64,000 nucleotides of DNA, taken from Prochlorococcus sp. RS04. Lineage in GTDB: Bacteria > Cyanobacteriota > Cyanobacteriia > PCC-6307 > Cyanobiaceae. Positions 18,600 through 26,412 of the stretch are shown here, piece by piece (position 1 is the first letter of the stretch; the number at the start of each line of letters is the position of its first letter). The stretch covers positions 992,001 through 1,056,000 of the forward strand of contig NZ_CP018346.1 in assembly GCF_001989455.1 (NCBI RefSeq). Reading direction: 5' to 3'. The position numbers were made by a program, and so were the translations under genes. The notes below the pieces were generated by a model. It saw only the letters and a program-made list of their open reading frames with translations, had not been told where the DNA came from and made no database searches.

Positions 18600-18992
18600 A
18601 TGGCAGCTACAGTAAAAAAAACAGGTTCAAAGAAATCTAAACGTAATGTACCTAATGGTGTGGTACACATCCAAAGCACATTTAATAATACTATCGTCTC
18701 AATTACTGATACCTCTGGTCATGTAATTTCTTGGTCTTCTGCTGGCGCAAGTGGATTTAAAGGAGCTAGGAAAGGTACCCCATTTGCTGCGCAAACAGCT
18801 GCCGAAGCTGCAGCTAGAAGAGCACTCGATCAAGGTATGAGACAAATAGAAGTACTAGTTAGAGGGCCTGGCGCAGGTAGGGAAACGGCCATAAGAGCTT
18901 TACAAGTGGCCGGATTAGAAATAACTCTAATAAGAGATGTCACTCCATTACCTCATAATGGATGTAGAAGACCTAAACGAAGACGCGTTTAG
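18600..18992 (+). CDS. rpsK: 30S ribosomal protein S11
   Basis: S11 lies on the platform near the mRNA exit and the E site. The 130-residue product has [18 protein letters not shown] at residues 24-41, then [11 protein letters not shown], and ends [13 protein letters not shown], all family signatures. The last codons and stop form one arm of a 12-bp perfect hairpin, so RNA structure is imposed on conserved coding sequence here. Confidence 0.98.
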   Translation: MAATVKKTGSKKSKRNVPNGVVHIQSTFNNTIVSITDTSGHVISWSSAGASGFKGARKGTPFAAQTAAEAAARRALDQGMRQIEVLVRGPGAGRETAIRALQVAGLEITLIRDVTPLPHNGCRRPKRRRV

Positions 18993-18997
18993 GTCTT
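18968..18997 (+). other. Perfect 12-bp hairpin over the rpsK stop codon
   Basis: AAGACCTAAACG (18968-18979) pairs without mismatch with CGTTTAGGTCTT (18986-18997) around a 6-nt loop. The stop TAG lies in the second arm. No T-run follows; a C9-A6 tract lies 12 bp downstream. A role as terminator is unlikely. Processing, transcript stabilisation or control of rpoA translation is possible. Confidence 0.6.
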
Positions 18998-19009
18998 AAC
19001 CATTCTCAA

Positions 19010-19024
19010 CCCCCCCCCAAAAAA
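19010..19024 (+). repeat. C9-A6 homopolymer tract before rpoA
   Basis: Nine consecutive C (19010-19018) are followed by six A (19019-19024), ending 21 bp before the rpoA GTG. A C9 run is unexpected in such AT-rich DNA. It lies between the rpsK hairpin and rpoA, outside any coding frame. Confidence 0.85.
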
Positions 19025-19045
19025 CTCTTAACCTCATTATTTTCC

Positions 19046-19984
19046 GTGTTGCAATACCAGATTGACAGAATCGACCATCAAATAGCAGATGATCGCTCCC
19101 AAACAGGAACTTTTTTAATTGGCCCACTAGAAAGGGGACAAGCTACAACTTTGGGTAATTCCCTTAGAAGAGTCCTTATGGGAGGACTTGAAGGGAGTGC
19201 AGTTACTGCAGTAAGAATAGCAGGAATTAATCATGAATATGCCACTATTCCTGGAGTTAGAGAAGACGTTTTAGATATTCTTCTTAATTGCAAGCAACTA
19301 TCAATAAATAGTTCAAATCCAGAGCTAGAAATCGGCAGGTTAGTAGCGAATGGTCCAATGGAGGTGAAGGCAAATGACATCCAATTCTCTTCTCAAGTTG
19401 AAATTGTTGATGGTGAAAAACCCATTGCGACTATCCAGGAGGGTCATAACTTAGAGTTGGAAATCCATGTTGAAAGAGGTGTTGGATATAGACCCGTAGA
19501 CCGCAAGAGTGAAGAAACAACTGCAATTGATTTACTTCAAATAGATGCTGTATTTATGCCAGTGAAGAGAGTTAATTTTACGATTGATGAAACTGCTGTA
19601 GCAGAAGGCGGAACGGGAAGAGAAAGATTAAAAATGGAAGTCGTAACAGATGGCTCAACAAGTCCTGACGATGCTATTGCTGAAGCTGCAAATCAGTTAA
19701 TAGAACTTTTTCAACCCCTTGCTACTGTCACAATGGTTGAGGAAATTCCTGAAGAACCTGAACCATCTCCTGAAGCTCAAATTCCTCTAGAGGAACTAAA
19801 CTTGTCCGTTAGAGCATATAATTGTTTGAAAAGGGCGCAAGTTAACTCAGTTTCAGATTTAATGGGCTTCAGTTATGAAGATCTTCTTGAAATTAAGAAC
19901 TTTGGCTCTAAATCTGCTGATGAGGTTATTGAGGCTCTTGAGCGCATCGGCATTTCTATTCCACAAAGCAGAACATCTGTTTAA
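19046..19984 (+). CDS. rpoA: RNA polymerase subunit alpha
   Basis: The alpha subunit dimerises to start RNA polymerase assembly and its C-terminal domain contacts UP elements and activators. The 312-residue product has NTD signatures [21 protein letters not shown] at residues 32-52 and a CTD with [19 protein letters not shown] around residue 250, both intact. The start is GTG, followed at once by a possible TTG; the two differ by one residue. The linker is acidic, rich in Pro and Glu. No clear Shine-Dalgarno sequence precedes it. rplQ follows after 14 bp. Confidence 0.98.
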   Translation: MLQYQIDRIDHQIADDRSQTGTFLIGPLERGQATTLGNSLRRVLMGGLEGSAVTAVRIAGINHEYATIPGVREDVLDILLNCKQLSINSSNPELEIGRLVANGPMEVKANDIQFSSQVEIVDGEKPIATIQEGHNLELEIHVERGVGYRPVDRKSEETTAIDLLQIDAVFMPVKRVNFTIDETAVAEGGTGRERLKMEVVTDGSTSPDDAIAEAANQLIELFQPLATVTMVEEIPEEPEPSPEAQIPLEELNLSVRAYNCLKRAQVNSVSDLMGFSYEDLLEIKNFGSKSADEVIEALERIGISIPQSRTSV

Positions 19985-19998
19985 CAATTTTAAAGATT

Positions 19999-20349
19999 AT
20001 GAGACACCAACTTAGAATTCCATTATTAAGTAAACCTGCTGACCAGAGGAAAGCACTTCTAAGAGGTTTAACTACTCAATTAATTAGGGAAGGTAGAGTA
20101 ACTACAACAAAAGCTCGTGCTAAAGCTTTAAGAAATGAAGCTGAAAGAATGATTTCACTCGCTAAAGATGGAAGTTTGGCCTCTAGGAGAAGGGCTATTG
20201 GATATATTTATGATAAAAAGTTAGTTCATTCATTATTTGAAAAAGCAAAGGAAAGATATGGAGACAGAGATGGTGGTTATACACGCATAGTAAGAACTGT
20301 ATCTAGAAAAGGTGATAACGCTCAGATGGCCATAATCGAGCTTGTTTAA
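19999..20349 (+). CDS. rplQ: 50S ribosomal protein L17
   Basis: L17 lies near the tunnel exit. The 116-residue product starts [20 protein letters not shown], has [21 protein letters not shown], and ends [12 protein letters not shown], all family signatures. Length is normal. It closes the rpoA block. truA begins 38 bp downstream. Confidence 0.98.
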   Translation: MRHQLRIPLLSKPADQRKALLRGLTTQLIREGRVTTTKARAKALRNEAERMISLAKDGSLASRRRAIGYIYDKKLVHSLFEKAKERYGDRDGGYTRIVRTVSRKGDNAQMAIIELV

Positions 20350-20387
20350 GTTTGTTAATTAAAGGGGCTTTTACTAAAGAATAACTT

Positions 20388-21194
20388 TTGAAAAGGGTAG
20401 CTTTACTAGTCCAATATGACGGAACTCATTATTCAGGTTGGCAAAAACAAAAAAATGCAACTACTGTTCAAGAAATTTTAGACAGATCTCTTTTAAAGAT
20501 TACGAATCATACAGTAAAGACTTTTGCAGCAGGTAGGACTGATGCTGGGGTTCATGCATCAGGTCAAGTAGTACACTTTGATGTTGATTGTGTTGTTCCA
20601 GGAAATAGTTATTCTGATATCTTAAATAGTCTCTTACCCTCATCAATTAGGATCTTGGAATCAGTTGAAGTAAAAGATAGTTGGCATGCATGCTATTCAG
20701 TAATGTATAGACATTATCGATATGTCATTAATAACAGTAAATTTCCAAACTTGTTCATCAATAATTGGTCATGGCATAGATATCAAAAAGTCTTAGATGA
20801 AGTTTTAATGTTAAATGCATCCAAGAAAATGATTGGAGAACATGATTTTTTTGCTTTTCAGAAAAGTGGTAGTAGTAGAACAAATTCAATTACAAAAATA
20901 AAAAATATAGATATTAAAAGAGTTGAAGATTTGATTTTTGTTGATATTAAAGCTACTGGTTTTCTATATGGAATGGTCCGCTTAATTATTGGTCAACTAG
21001 TTTTAGTTGGAGAAAACAAAATATCGCCAGAAATTTTTACAGATAGATGGGTAAACAAAAAGAAAAATGATGTTAAAGAATCTGCTCCAGCTAAGGGGTT
21101 ATGTTTTGTAAATGCTGTTTATGAAGAAAATGTTTTTAAAAAGATTAATAACAATGATCTTTTCCCTGTATTTTTAATTAAGGGTTTTTCTTAA
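20388..21194 (+). CDS. truA: tRNA pseudouridine synthase A
   Basis: TruA converts U38-U40 in the anticodon arm of many tRNAs to pseudouridine. The 268-residue protein has the catalytic motif AAGRTDAGVHASGQVVHF around residues 47-64 with the essential Asp, and the C-terminal FLYGMVRLIIGQLVLVG. The start is TTG at 20388, which gives KRVALLVQYDGTHYSGWQ, the standard N-terminus. It continues the rplQ transcription direction, as in many cyanobacteria. Confidence 0.96.
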   Translation: MKRVALLVQYDGTHYSGWQKQKNATTVQEILDRSLLKITNHTVKTFAAGRTDAGVHASGQVVHFDVDCVVPGNSYSDILNSLLPSSIRILESVEVKDSWHACYSVMYRHYRYVINNSKFPNLFINNWSWHRYQKVLDEVLMLNASKKMIGEHDFFAFQKSGSSRTNSITKIKNIDIKRVEDLIFVDIKATGFLYGMVRLIIGQLVLVGENKISPEIFTDRWVNKKKNDVKESAPAKGLCFVNAVYEENVFKKINNNDLFPVFLIKGFS

Positions 21195-21240
21195 GTAAGT
21201 TTTAATTAAGAGAATTTTTTGTGTAAATCATTCAAAACTG

Positions 21241-21270
21241 TTGTTTAATATTCCTTCAATAATGTAGAAT
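21241..21270 (+). promoter_or_regulatory. Candidate promoter for rplM-rpsI-rpmE
   Basis: TTGTTT at 21241-21246 and TAGAAT at 21265-21270 are separated by 18 bp, with ATG just before the -10, as in the rplC and rpmJ promoters. The gap after truA (114 bp) is otherwise gene-free. This is a consensus match by eye only. Confidence 0.4.
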
Positions 21271-21308
21271 TTAAGACTAATTAAAATTTATTTGCAGAAA
21301 TTTGGTAA

Positions 21309-21740
21309 ATGAATAAAACAATTACTCCATCTTTAGAAACAATTGAAAGAAATTGGTTTTTAGTTGACGCAAAAGATAAGACGCTTGGTAGACTTGCTAC
21401 AGAAATCGCAACTGTATTGAGAGGTAAGAATAAACCAACATTTACACCTCATCTAGATACTGGAGATTTTGTCATTGTAGTAAATGCCGAGAAAGTTGAG
21501 GTAACAGGCAAAAAAGCATCACAAAAATTGTACAGGAGACATTCTGGAAGACCAGGAGGAATGAAAATTGAAAAATTTGAGTCTTTAAAAGAAAGAATTC
21601 CTGAAAGAATAATCGAGCAAGCTGTTAAGGGCATGCTGCCTCATAATTCTTTAGGAAGACAGCAGCTTAAAAAACTAAAAGTTTATAAAGGTGCTGATCA
21701 TCCTCATGCTGCTCAGAATCCTGTATTATTAAATAGTTAA
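21309..21740 (+). CDS. rplM: 50S ribosomal protein L13
   Basis: L13 is an early large-subunit assembly protein. The 143-residue product has the segment [25 protein letters not shown] at residues 16-40 and the signature [22 protein letters not shown] around residues 107-128, both diagnostic. rpsI follows after 9 bp, the universal rplM-rpsI pairing. Confidence 0.98.
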   Translation: MNKTITPSLETIERNWFLVDAKDKTLGRLATEIATVLRGKNKPTFTPHLDTGDFVIVVNAEKVEVTGKKASQKLYRRHSGRPGGMKIEKFESLKERIPERIIEQAVKGMLPHNSLGRQQLKKLKVYKGADHPHAAQNPVLLNS

Positions 21741-21749
21741 TTTATCAAA

Positions 21750-22160
21750 ATGAATAGTCAAATAAAAAACAAAGCTGTGTATTGGGGAACTGGAAGAAGA
21801 AAAACTTCAGTAGCTAGAGTTCGCTTGATTCCAGGTAATGGACTTATAAAAATTAATGGTCGTTCTGGAGATGATTATTTAAACTTTAATCCCCTGCACT
21901 TAAATTCAATAAAAGCACCTTTGCAAACATTAGGCCTTGAAAATTCTTATGATATTTTGGTAAATGTCTTTGGTGGTGGATTGACTGGCCAGGCAGATGC
22001 TATAAAGCAAGGTGCAGCAAGGGCACTTTGTGAATTATCTCCTGACAATAGGAAACCGCTAAAAACTGAAGGCCATCTGAGTAGAGATCCTAGAGCTAAG
22101 GAAAGAAGAAAATATGGTCTTAAAAAAGCAAGAAAAGCTCCTCAATTCTCTAAACGTTAA
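21750..22160 (+). CDS. rpsI: 30S ribosomal protein S9
   Basis: S9 reaches the P site with its C-terminal tail. The 136-residue product has [16 protein letters not shown] at residues 11-26, the [19 protein letters not shown] segment, and ends RKAPQFSKR, where the terminal Lys-Arg contacts P-site tRNA in known structures. Length is typical. An AAAGGA precedes rpmE. Confidence 0.98.
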   Translation: MNSQIKNKAVYWGTGRRKTSVARVRLIPGNGLIKINGRSGDDYLNFNPLHLNSIKAPLQTLGLENSYDILVNVFGGGLTGQADAIKQGAARALCELSPDNRKPLKTEGHLSRDPRAKERRKYGLKKARKAPQFSKR

Positions 22161-22173
22161 AGGAATTTAAATT

Positions 22174-22434
22174 ATGCCAAAATCAGAAATTCATCCAAAA
22201 TGGTATCCAGATGCAAAAGTTATTTGTAATGGAGAAGTTGTAATGACTACTGGCTCAACCCAGCCTGAATTACATGTTGATGTTTGGAGTGGAAATCATC
22301 CCTTCTTCACCGGAACTCAAAAGATTCTTGATACAGAAGGTAGGGTTGATAGGTTTATGAAAAAATATGGAATGGGTTCAGCTAATTCAGCCACATCAAA
22401 AGATCAAAAAGAAAAAAAAGATTCTAAAAAATAG
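22174..22434 (+). CDS. rpmE: 50S ribosomal protein L31
   Basis: L31 bridges the subunits and is relatively mobile. The 86-residue product starts MPKSEIHPKWYPDAKVICNGE and contains VWSGNHPFFTGTQK and DTEGRVDRFMKKYG, the L31 signature. The zinc-type CxxC is absent, although one Cys remains at residue 18. The last 18 residues are a Lys/Ser/Asp-rich tail. Confidence 0.97.
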   Translation: MPKSEIHPKWYPDAKVICNGEVVMTTGSTQPELHVDVWSGNHPFFTGTQKILDTEGRVDRFMKKYGMGSANSATSKDQKEKKDSKK

Positions 22435-22461
22435 AATTTTCAAAATTAAGCATAATTTCAA

Positions 22462-23556
22462 TTGGAATACTCAACATTAATTGCAAGGTTGAAAACTGCT
22501 TCAGAAAGTTTTGAAAATTTGGAAGTGCAACTTGCAGATCCTGATATAGCTAATGATCCAAAAAAATTAGAATCAATCGCAAGAGAAAGGTCAAAATTAG
22601 AACCTTTGGTGATTGATTTTAATAAGTTGCTTGATACTGATAAAGAAATCGAAGATTCAAAAAATCTATTAAAGGAGAATAGAAATGATAAAGAAATGGA
22701 ATCTTTGATAAATGAGGAGTTAATAACTCTAGAGGAATCTAAGAATGAACTGATTCAAAAAACCACAATCGCCTTGTTGCCAAAAGACCCAAGAGATGAA
22801 AGAAGTGTAATGTTAGAAATCAGAGCCGGTGCTGGAGGTAATGAGGCTTGTATCTGGGCGGGCGATTTAGCAAGAATGTATGAAAGATATGGACAAAAAA
22901 TTGGATGGTCTGTAAAACCTGTTAGTGCTTCCGAGTCAGATATGGGTGGATTTAAGGAGTTAGTTATCTCCGTTAAAGGAGATTCTGTATATAGTCAACT
23001 TAAATTTGAGGCTGGTGTACATAGAGTCCAAAGAGTTCCAGCTACTGAATCTCAAGGTAGAGTTCACACCTCTACTGCTACAGTTGCAGTTATGCCTGAG
23101 GCTGATCCTGTTGAAGTTAAAATTGATCCAACAGATCTAGAGGTTGGAACAGCAAGATCAGGAGGTGCAGGGGGACAAAATGTTAATAAGGTAGAAACAG
23201 CTATTGATCTTCTCCACAAGCCTACAGGAATAAGAGTTTTTTGTACTCAAGAGAGATCACAATTGCAAAATCGCGAACGAGCAATGGAAATTTTAAGAGC
23301 TAAATTGTATGAAATTCAATTAAAAGAAGCCAATGCAAAAGAGAGATCACAAAGGCTTTCCCAGGTTGGAACAGGCGATAGAAGTGAAAAAATCAGAACT
23401 TATAATTTTAAAGATAACAGGACAACTGATCATAGATTAGGTTCCAATTTTTCTCTTGAGCCAATTCTTGCTGGTCAATTAGAAGAAGTGATTAATGCAT
23501 GCATAGCTCAAGAACAAAAAAGAATGATGGAAGATTTTAATAAAGAAGTAAATTAA
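22462..23556 (+). CDS. prfA: Peptide chain release factor 1
   Basis: RF1 recognises UAA and UAG and hydrolyses peptidyl-tRNA. The 364-residue product has the catalytic GGQ in [20 protein letters not shown] around residues 231-250. The anticodon-like tripeptide PAT occurs in VPATESQGR around residue 195, marking RF1 rather than RF2. The start is TTG, giving [10 protein letters not shown] with the normal length. It is at the end of the rplM-rpsI-rpmE group, convergent with the HNH gene. Confidence 0.97.
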   Translation: MEYSTLIARLKTASESFENLEVQLADPDIANDPKKLESIARERSKLEPLVIDFNKLLDTDKEIEDSKNLLKENRNDKEMESLINEELITLEESKNELIQKTTIALLPKDPRDERSVMLEIRAGAGGNEACIWAGDLARMYERYGQKIGWSVKPVSASESDMGGFKELVISVKGDSVYSQLKFEAGVHRVQRVPATESQGRVHTSTATVAVMPEADPVEVKIDPTDLEVGTARSGGAGGQNVNKVETAIDLLHKPTGIRVFCTQERSQLQNRERAMEILRAKLYEIQLKEANAKERSQRLSQVGTGDRSEKIRTYNFKDNRTTDHRLGSNFSLEPILAGQLEEVINACIAQEQKRMMEDFNKEVN

Positions 23557-23566
23557 GATTTTTTTA

Positions 23567-24073
23567 TTAGATTGCAACCCCTATTACGTATTTACTCCAT
23601 TCTTTATGCTTGCCAGAGTCAATTTGTCTTGTAGCTTCAAAATTTAGATTACTTAATGGACGATAAGGCCTGCGTTTTAAGGGCATATTCGCCTCTTCGG
23701 GAGTTCGATTACCTTTTTGTACATTACATCTTAGACATGCTGTAGTAACATTTTCCCAGTTATCTGTTCCACCTCGGCTTCTCGGTAAAACATGATCTAT
23801 TGATAGGTCACTACCCCTATAGTTACAGTATTGGCAAGAATTATTATCTCTCAGAAGAATATTTTTTCTTGTTAAAGAAACCTCTCTAAAAGGAACTTTG
23901 ACGTAGTAACGAAGTCTTATAACTGTCGGCAACTTTTTCCCACTATGAATTGAATATGTTTTATCTTCCTCTAAGCTTTCTGCTTTACCTTTAATCATCA
24001 AAATTACTGCTCTTCGCCATGAAGTGATGTTTAAAGGTTCATAAGAGGCATTTAAAACTAGAGTCTGGCCCAT
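23567..24073 (-). CDS. HNH endonuclease family protein
   Basis: This 168-residue protein has a zinc-finger-like HNH nuclease domain: CQYCNYRGSDLSIDHVLPRS followed by GGTDNWENVTTACLRCNVQKG, with the two CxxC pairs and the catalytic His in SIDHV. The N-terminal LVLNASYEPLNITSWRRAV is shared with a widespread cyanobacterial HNH family of unknown role. The start is placed at 24073 because that N-terminus is standard; longer in-frame starts run into the divergent alanine racemase gene. It could act in DNA repair or processing. No restriction partner or mobile element is nearby. Confidence 0.85.
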   Translation of the reverse strand: MGQTLVLNASYEPLNITSWRRAVILMIKGKAESLEEDKTYSIHSGKKLPTVIRLRYYVKVPFREVSLTRKNILLRDNNSCQYCNYRGSDLSIDHVLPRSRGGTDNWENVTTACLRCNVQKGNRTPEEANMPLKRRPYRPLSNLNFEATRQIDSGKHKEWSKYVIGVAI

Positions 24074-24141
24074 GCCAAAATACAATTTACATGTCATGCT
24101 AACTGTATATTTCAATAAGCGCATATATTTGTGCAAAGTTA

Positions 24142-25341
24142 ATGCAAAATAGGCAAACAAATCAGTTACTTAAATTTGACAAATTTCCAAATTTTGAAAA
24201 AGATATAGATTTTAAACAAAGAGCATGGATTGAAGTTAAAGGTAAAGCAATAGAAACAAACGTTAGACAGTTAAGATCAAAATTAAGTAAAAATTGTCAA
24301 TTTATGGCAGTCGTTAAAGCTGATGGATATGGACATGATGCGGAATTAGTATCACAGTATGCTATCAAAGGTGGAGCATCTCAATTAGGTGTTGCCACAT
24401 TAAATGAAGGCATTAAGCTACGTTCTTCTGGAGTTAAAAAACCAATACTTATCCTCGGAAATCTTTATACGAAAAGGGATCTTATTATATGTTTTAAAAA
24501 TGATCTTATGCCAACTATCAGTAGTATAAGAGAATGTTTAATTTGCAATAACATTGGTAAGCACTTTGGATCGAAATTTCCTTTACACCTTAAAGTTGAT
24601 ACCGGAATGTCAAGATTAGGATTTGAATACGATAAATTTGTTCAGCAATTTGAAAAAATAAAATCTTTTGAGAACATTTTAATAAAAGGAATATATAGTC
24701 ATTTATCCTCTGCAGATGAACTCAACTCATTAGATCCAAAAAGTATTACACAATTACAAAGGATGAAGTTTCAGGAATTATTAAAGCAAATTAATGTTTA
24801 TAGAAATAAAAATATCAAGATTCATTTGGCTAATTCAGCGGCAATGCTTCTTGATAAAAATTTCCATTTTCATATGGTACGTATTGGATTATCTATGTAT
24901 GGATATAAACCTTTATCAAAATCAAATAAAAATTTATTGCTTAAACCAGCTCTATCTTTGAAGGTTAAAGTAGCTTTTATTAGAACTATTGATAAAGGTG
25001 TAAGTGTAAGTTACGGAGGTAAATTTGTAAGTTATAGAAAAACTAAATTAGCTGTATTAAGTATTGGTTATGCAGATGGAGTACCAAGAAATCTTTCAGG
25101 CAAGATAAACGTTATTCATAATAATAAATTTTATCCTCAAGTTGGATCTATAACTATGGATCAAATGATGATAGACATAACAGATTCGAATGAAATTAAA
25201 GTTGGCAGTACAATGGTATTACTAGGATCTGTTGGAGATAAAACAATTTCTCCTCTTGATTGGGCTAGAGAATCTAATACTATTCCTTGGGAAATTCTTT
25301 GTTCTTTTAAAAATAGATTACCGAAAGTTAGAGTTGATTAG
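24142..25341 (+). CDS. alr: Alanine racemase
   Basis: This PLP enzyme makes D-alanine for peptidoglycan. The 399-residue product carries the PLP lysine (Lys59) in MAVVKADGYGHDA. The catalytic tyrosine context SVSYGGKFVSY lies around residues 292-302, followed by LSIGYADGVPRNLSG, and TMDQMMIDIT lies near residue 335. The first 27 residues form an N-terminal extension before AWIEVKGKAIETN. It is divergent from the HNH gene with 68 bp between the chosen starts. Confidence 0.96.
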   Translation: MQNRQTNQLLKFDKFPNFEKDIDFKQRAWIEVKGKAIETNVRQLRSKLSKNCQFMAVVKADGYGHDAELVSQYAIKGGASQLGVATLNEGIKLRSSGVKKPILILGNLYTKRDLIICFKNDLMPTISSIRECLICNNIGKHFGSKFPLHLKVDTGMSRLGFEYDKFVQQFEKIKSFENILIKGIYSHLSSADELNSLDPKSITQLQRMKFQELLKQINVYRNKNIKIHLANSAAMLLDKNFHFHMVRIGLSMYGYKPLSKSNKNLLLKPALSLKVKVAFIRTIDKGVSVSYGGKFVSYRKTKLAVLSIGYADGVPRNLSGKINVIHNNKFYPQVGSITMDQMMIDITDSNEIKVGSTMVLLGSVGDKTISPLDWARESNTIPWEILCSFKNRLPKVRVD

Positions 25342-25402
25342 ACATTTCGATTAAATAAAAAATTTTGAATATTTGCATAAAAATTGATAATGTATAAGAA
25401 CT

Positions 25403-25491
25403 GGAGAGGTGGCTGAGTGGTTGAAAGCGGCTCCCTGCTAAGGAGTTACAGGAGGTAACTTTTGTCGAGGGTTCGAATCCCTCCCTCTCCG
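25403..25491 (+). tRNA. tRNA-Ser (anticodon GCT)
   Basis: This 89-nt class II tRNA has acceptor stem GGAGAGG paired with CCTCTCC, discriminator G, anticodon stem GCTCC/GGAGT around loop CTGCTAA (anticodon GCT), a long variable arm (TACAGGAGGTAACTTTTGTC region) and T-loop TTCGAAT. The CCA end is not encoded. It lies between alr and a convergent HAD hydrolase. Confidence 0.96.
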
Positions 25492-25526
25492 TGATTTATT
25501 TTGAAGATTTTTAATTAATATTTGTT

Positions 25527-26315
25527 TTAAAACGAGTCAAGATCAATATCTTCTAAGTCATAAATAGAATTTAAAATCAAGTCAGCGCCTGCATTTCTAA
25601 GATTTGTTTCGTAAGAATTACGTTCTTTTAATCGAGAATTTAAATGTAAATGAGGGGGAGCTATTCCGATACTTATGAATTTCTGAGATGGTATTTCCTT
25701 TCTAGCGTTTATAACTGTATTTATATCTGCAATAGTATCTCCTACATATGCAATGGGAATATTTGATTCACCAATTTTATCTCCAATAAGCTTTTTTGAT
25801 AAGTTAATAAAACCTTTAGGATCAGGCTTATCAGGGGCATCTCCCATAGATATTAATGGTGGTGATTTTAGTCCAAGTCTTTTTTCTAAAACAAATTTTG
25901 CAGAAGCAGACTCTGCACCACTAACAAAGCCCCAGATTATTCCATTATCTTGAATTAAATCAAAAAACTTTTTATCAACTAATAACTCCTCATTTGTTAT
26001 GTAACCCGACCAGTATTTACTATCTTTACTTGGATCTACACCAAAGTAAAACTTTTCAAAACATTTTACTATCTCCTCTCTTGGAGGAATTTTAAGTTTT
26101 AAGTTTTCTTTTTTTATGCATCTTTTTATAAGTTCTAAACTTAAATCCCAATCATTATTCCAGATCCCTTCATTTTTGGCATTATCAATATCTATATAAC
26201 TTGGCTCCCATCCGGTAAATTTGCAGACAGTTTTTTTTAATGAAAGTCTGTAACTATTCTCTACGCTGCGGATTACCCCATCAATGTCAAACAAAATTAA
26301 ACCAATATTTTTCAA
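25527..26315 (-). CDS. HAD-superfamily hydrolase, subfamily IA-type
   Basis: The 262-residue product has HAD motif I LILFDIDGVIRSVENSYR with Asp10 and Asp12, motif II in WGFVSGAESAS, a lysine in DAPDKPDPKGF, and motif III YVGDTIADINTVINAR. It resembles a cyanobacterial HAD-IA hypothetical family (TIGR01548 by recall). The substrate is unknown. It is convergent with tRNA-Ser and 97 bp downstream of cbiG-cobJ on the same strand. It is distinct from the HAD protein at 4.7 kb. Confidence 0.82.
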   Translation of the reverse strand: MKNIGLILFDIDGVIRSVENSYRLSLKKTVCKFTGWEPSYIDIDNAKNEGIWNNDWDLSLELIKRCIKKENLKLKIPPREEIVKCFEKFYFGVDPSKDSKYWSGYITNEELLVDKKFFDLIQDNGIIWGFVSGAESASAKFVLEKRLGLKSPPLISMGDAPDKPDPKGFINLSKKLIGDKIGESNIPIAYVGDTIADINTVINARKEIPSQKFISIGIAPPHLHLNSRLKERNSYETNLRNAGADLILNSIYDLEDIDLDSF

Positions 26316-26412
26316 TTAATTTTCTTACATCATTATTATAAAAGATTAGTATTCTTATAAAGAAAAAGCAAAGAAAAACATTCTATTTATAAAAATTATG
26401 GATTAGCGAAAC

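Noticed and set aside
24074-24160. Longer HNH protein start overlapping alr
   Set aside because: The family N-terminus lies at 24073; a start at 24160 would overlap the divergent alr gene by 19 bp and add unrelated residues.
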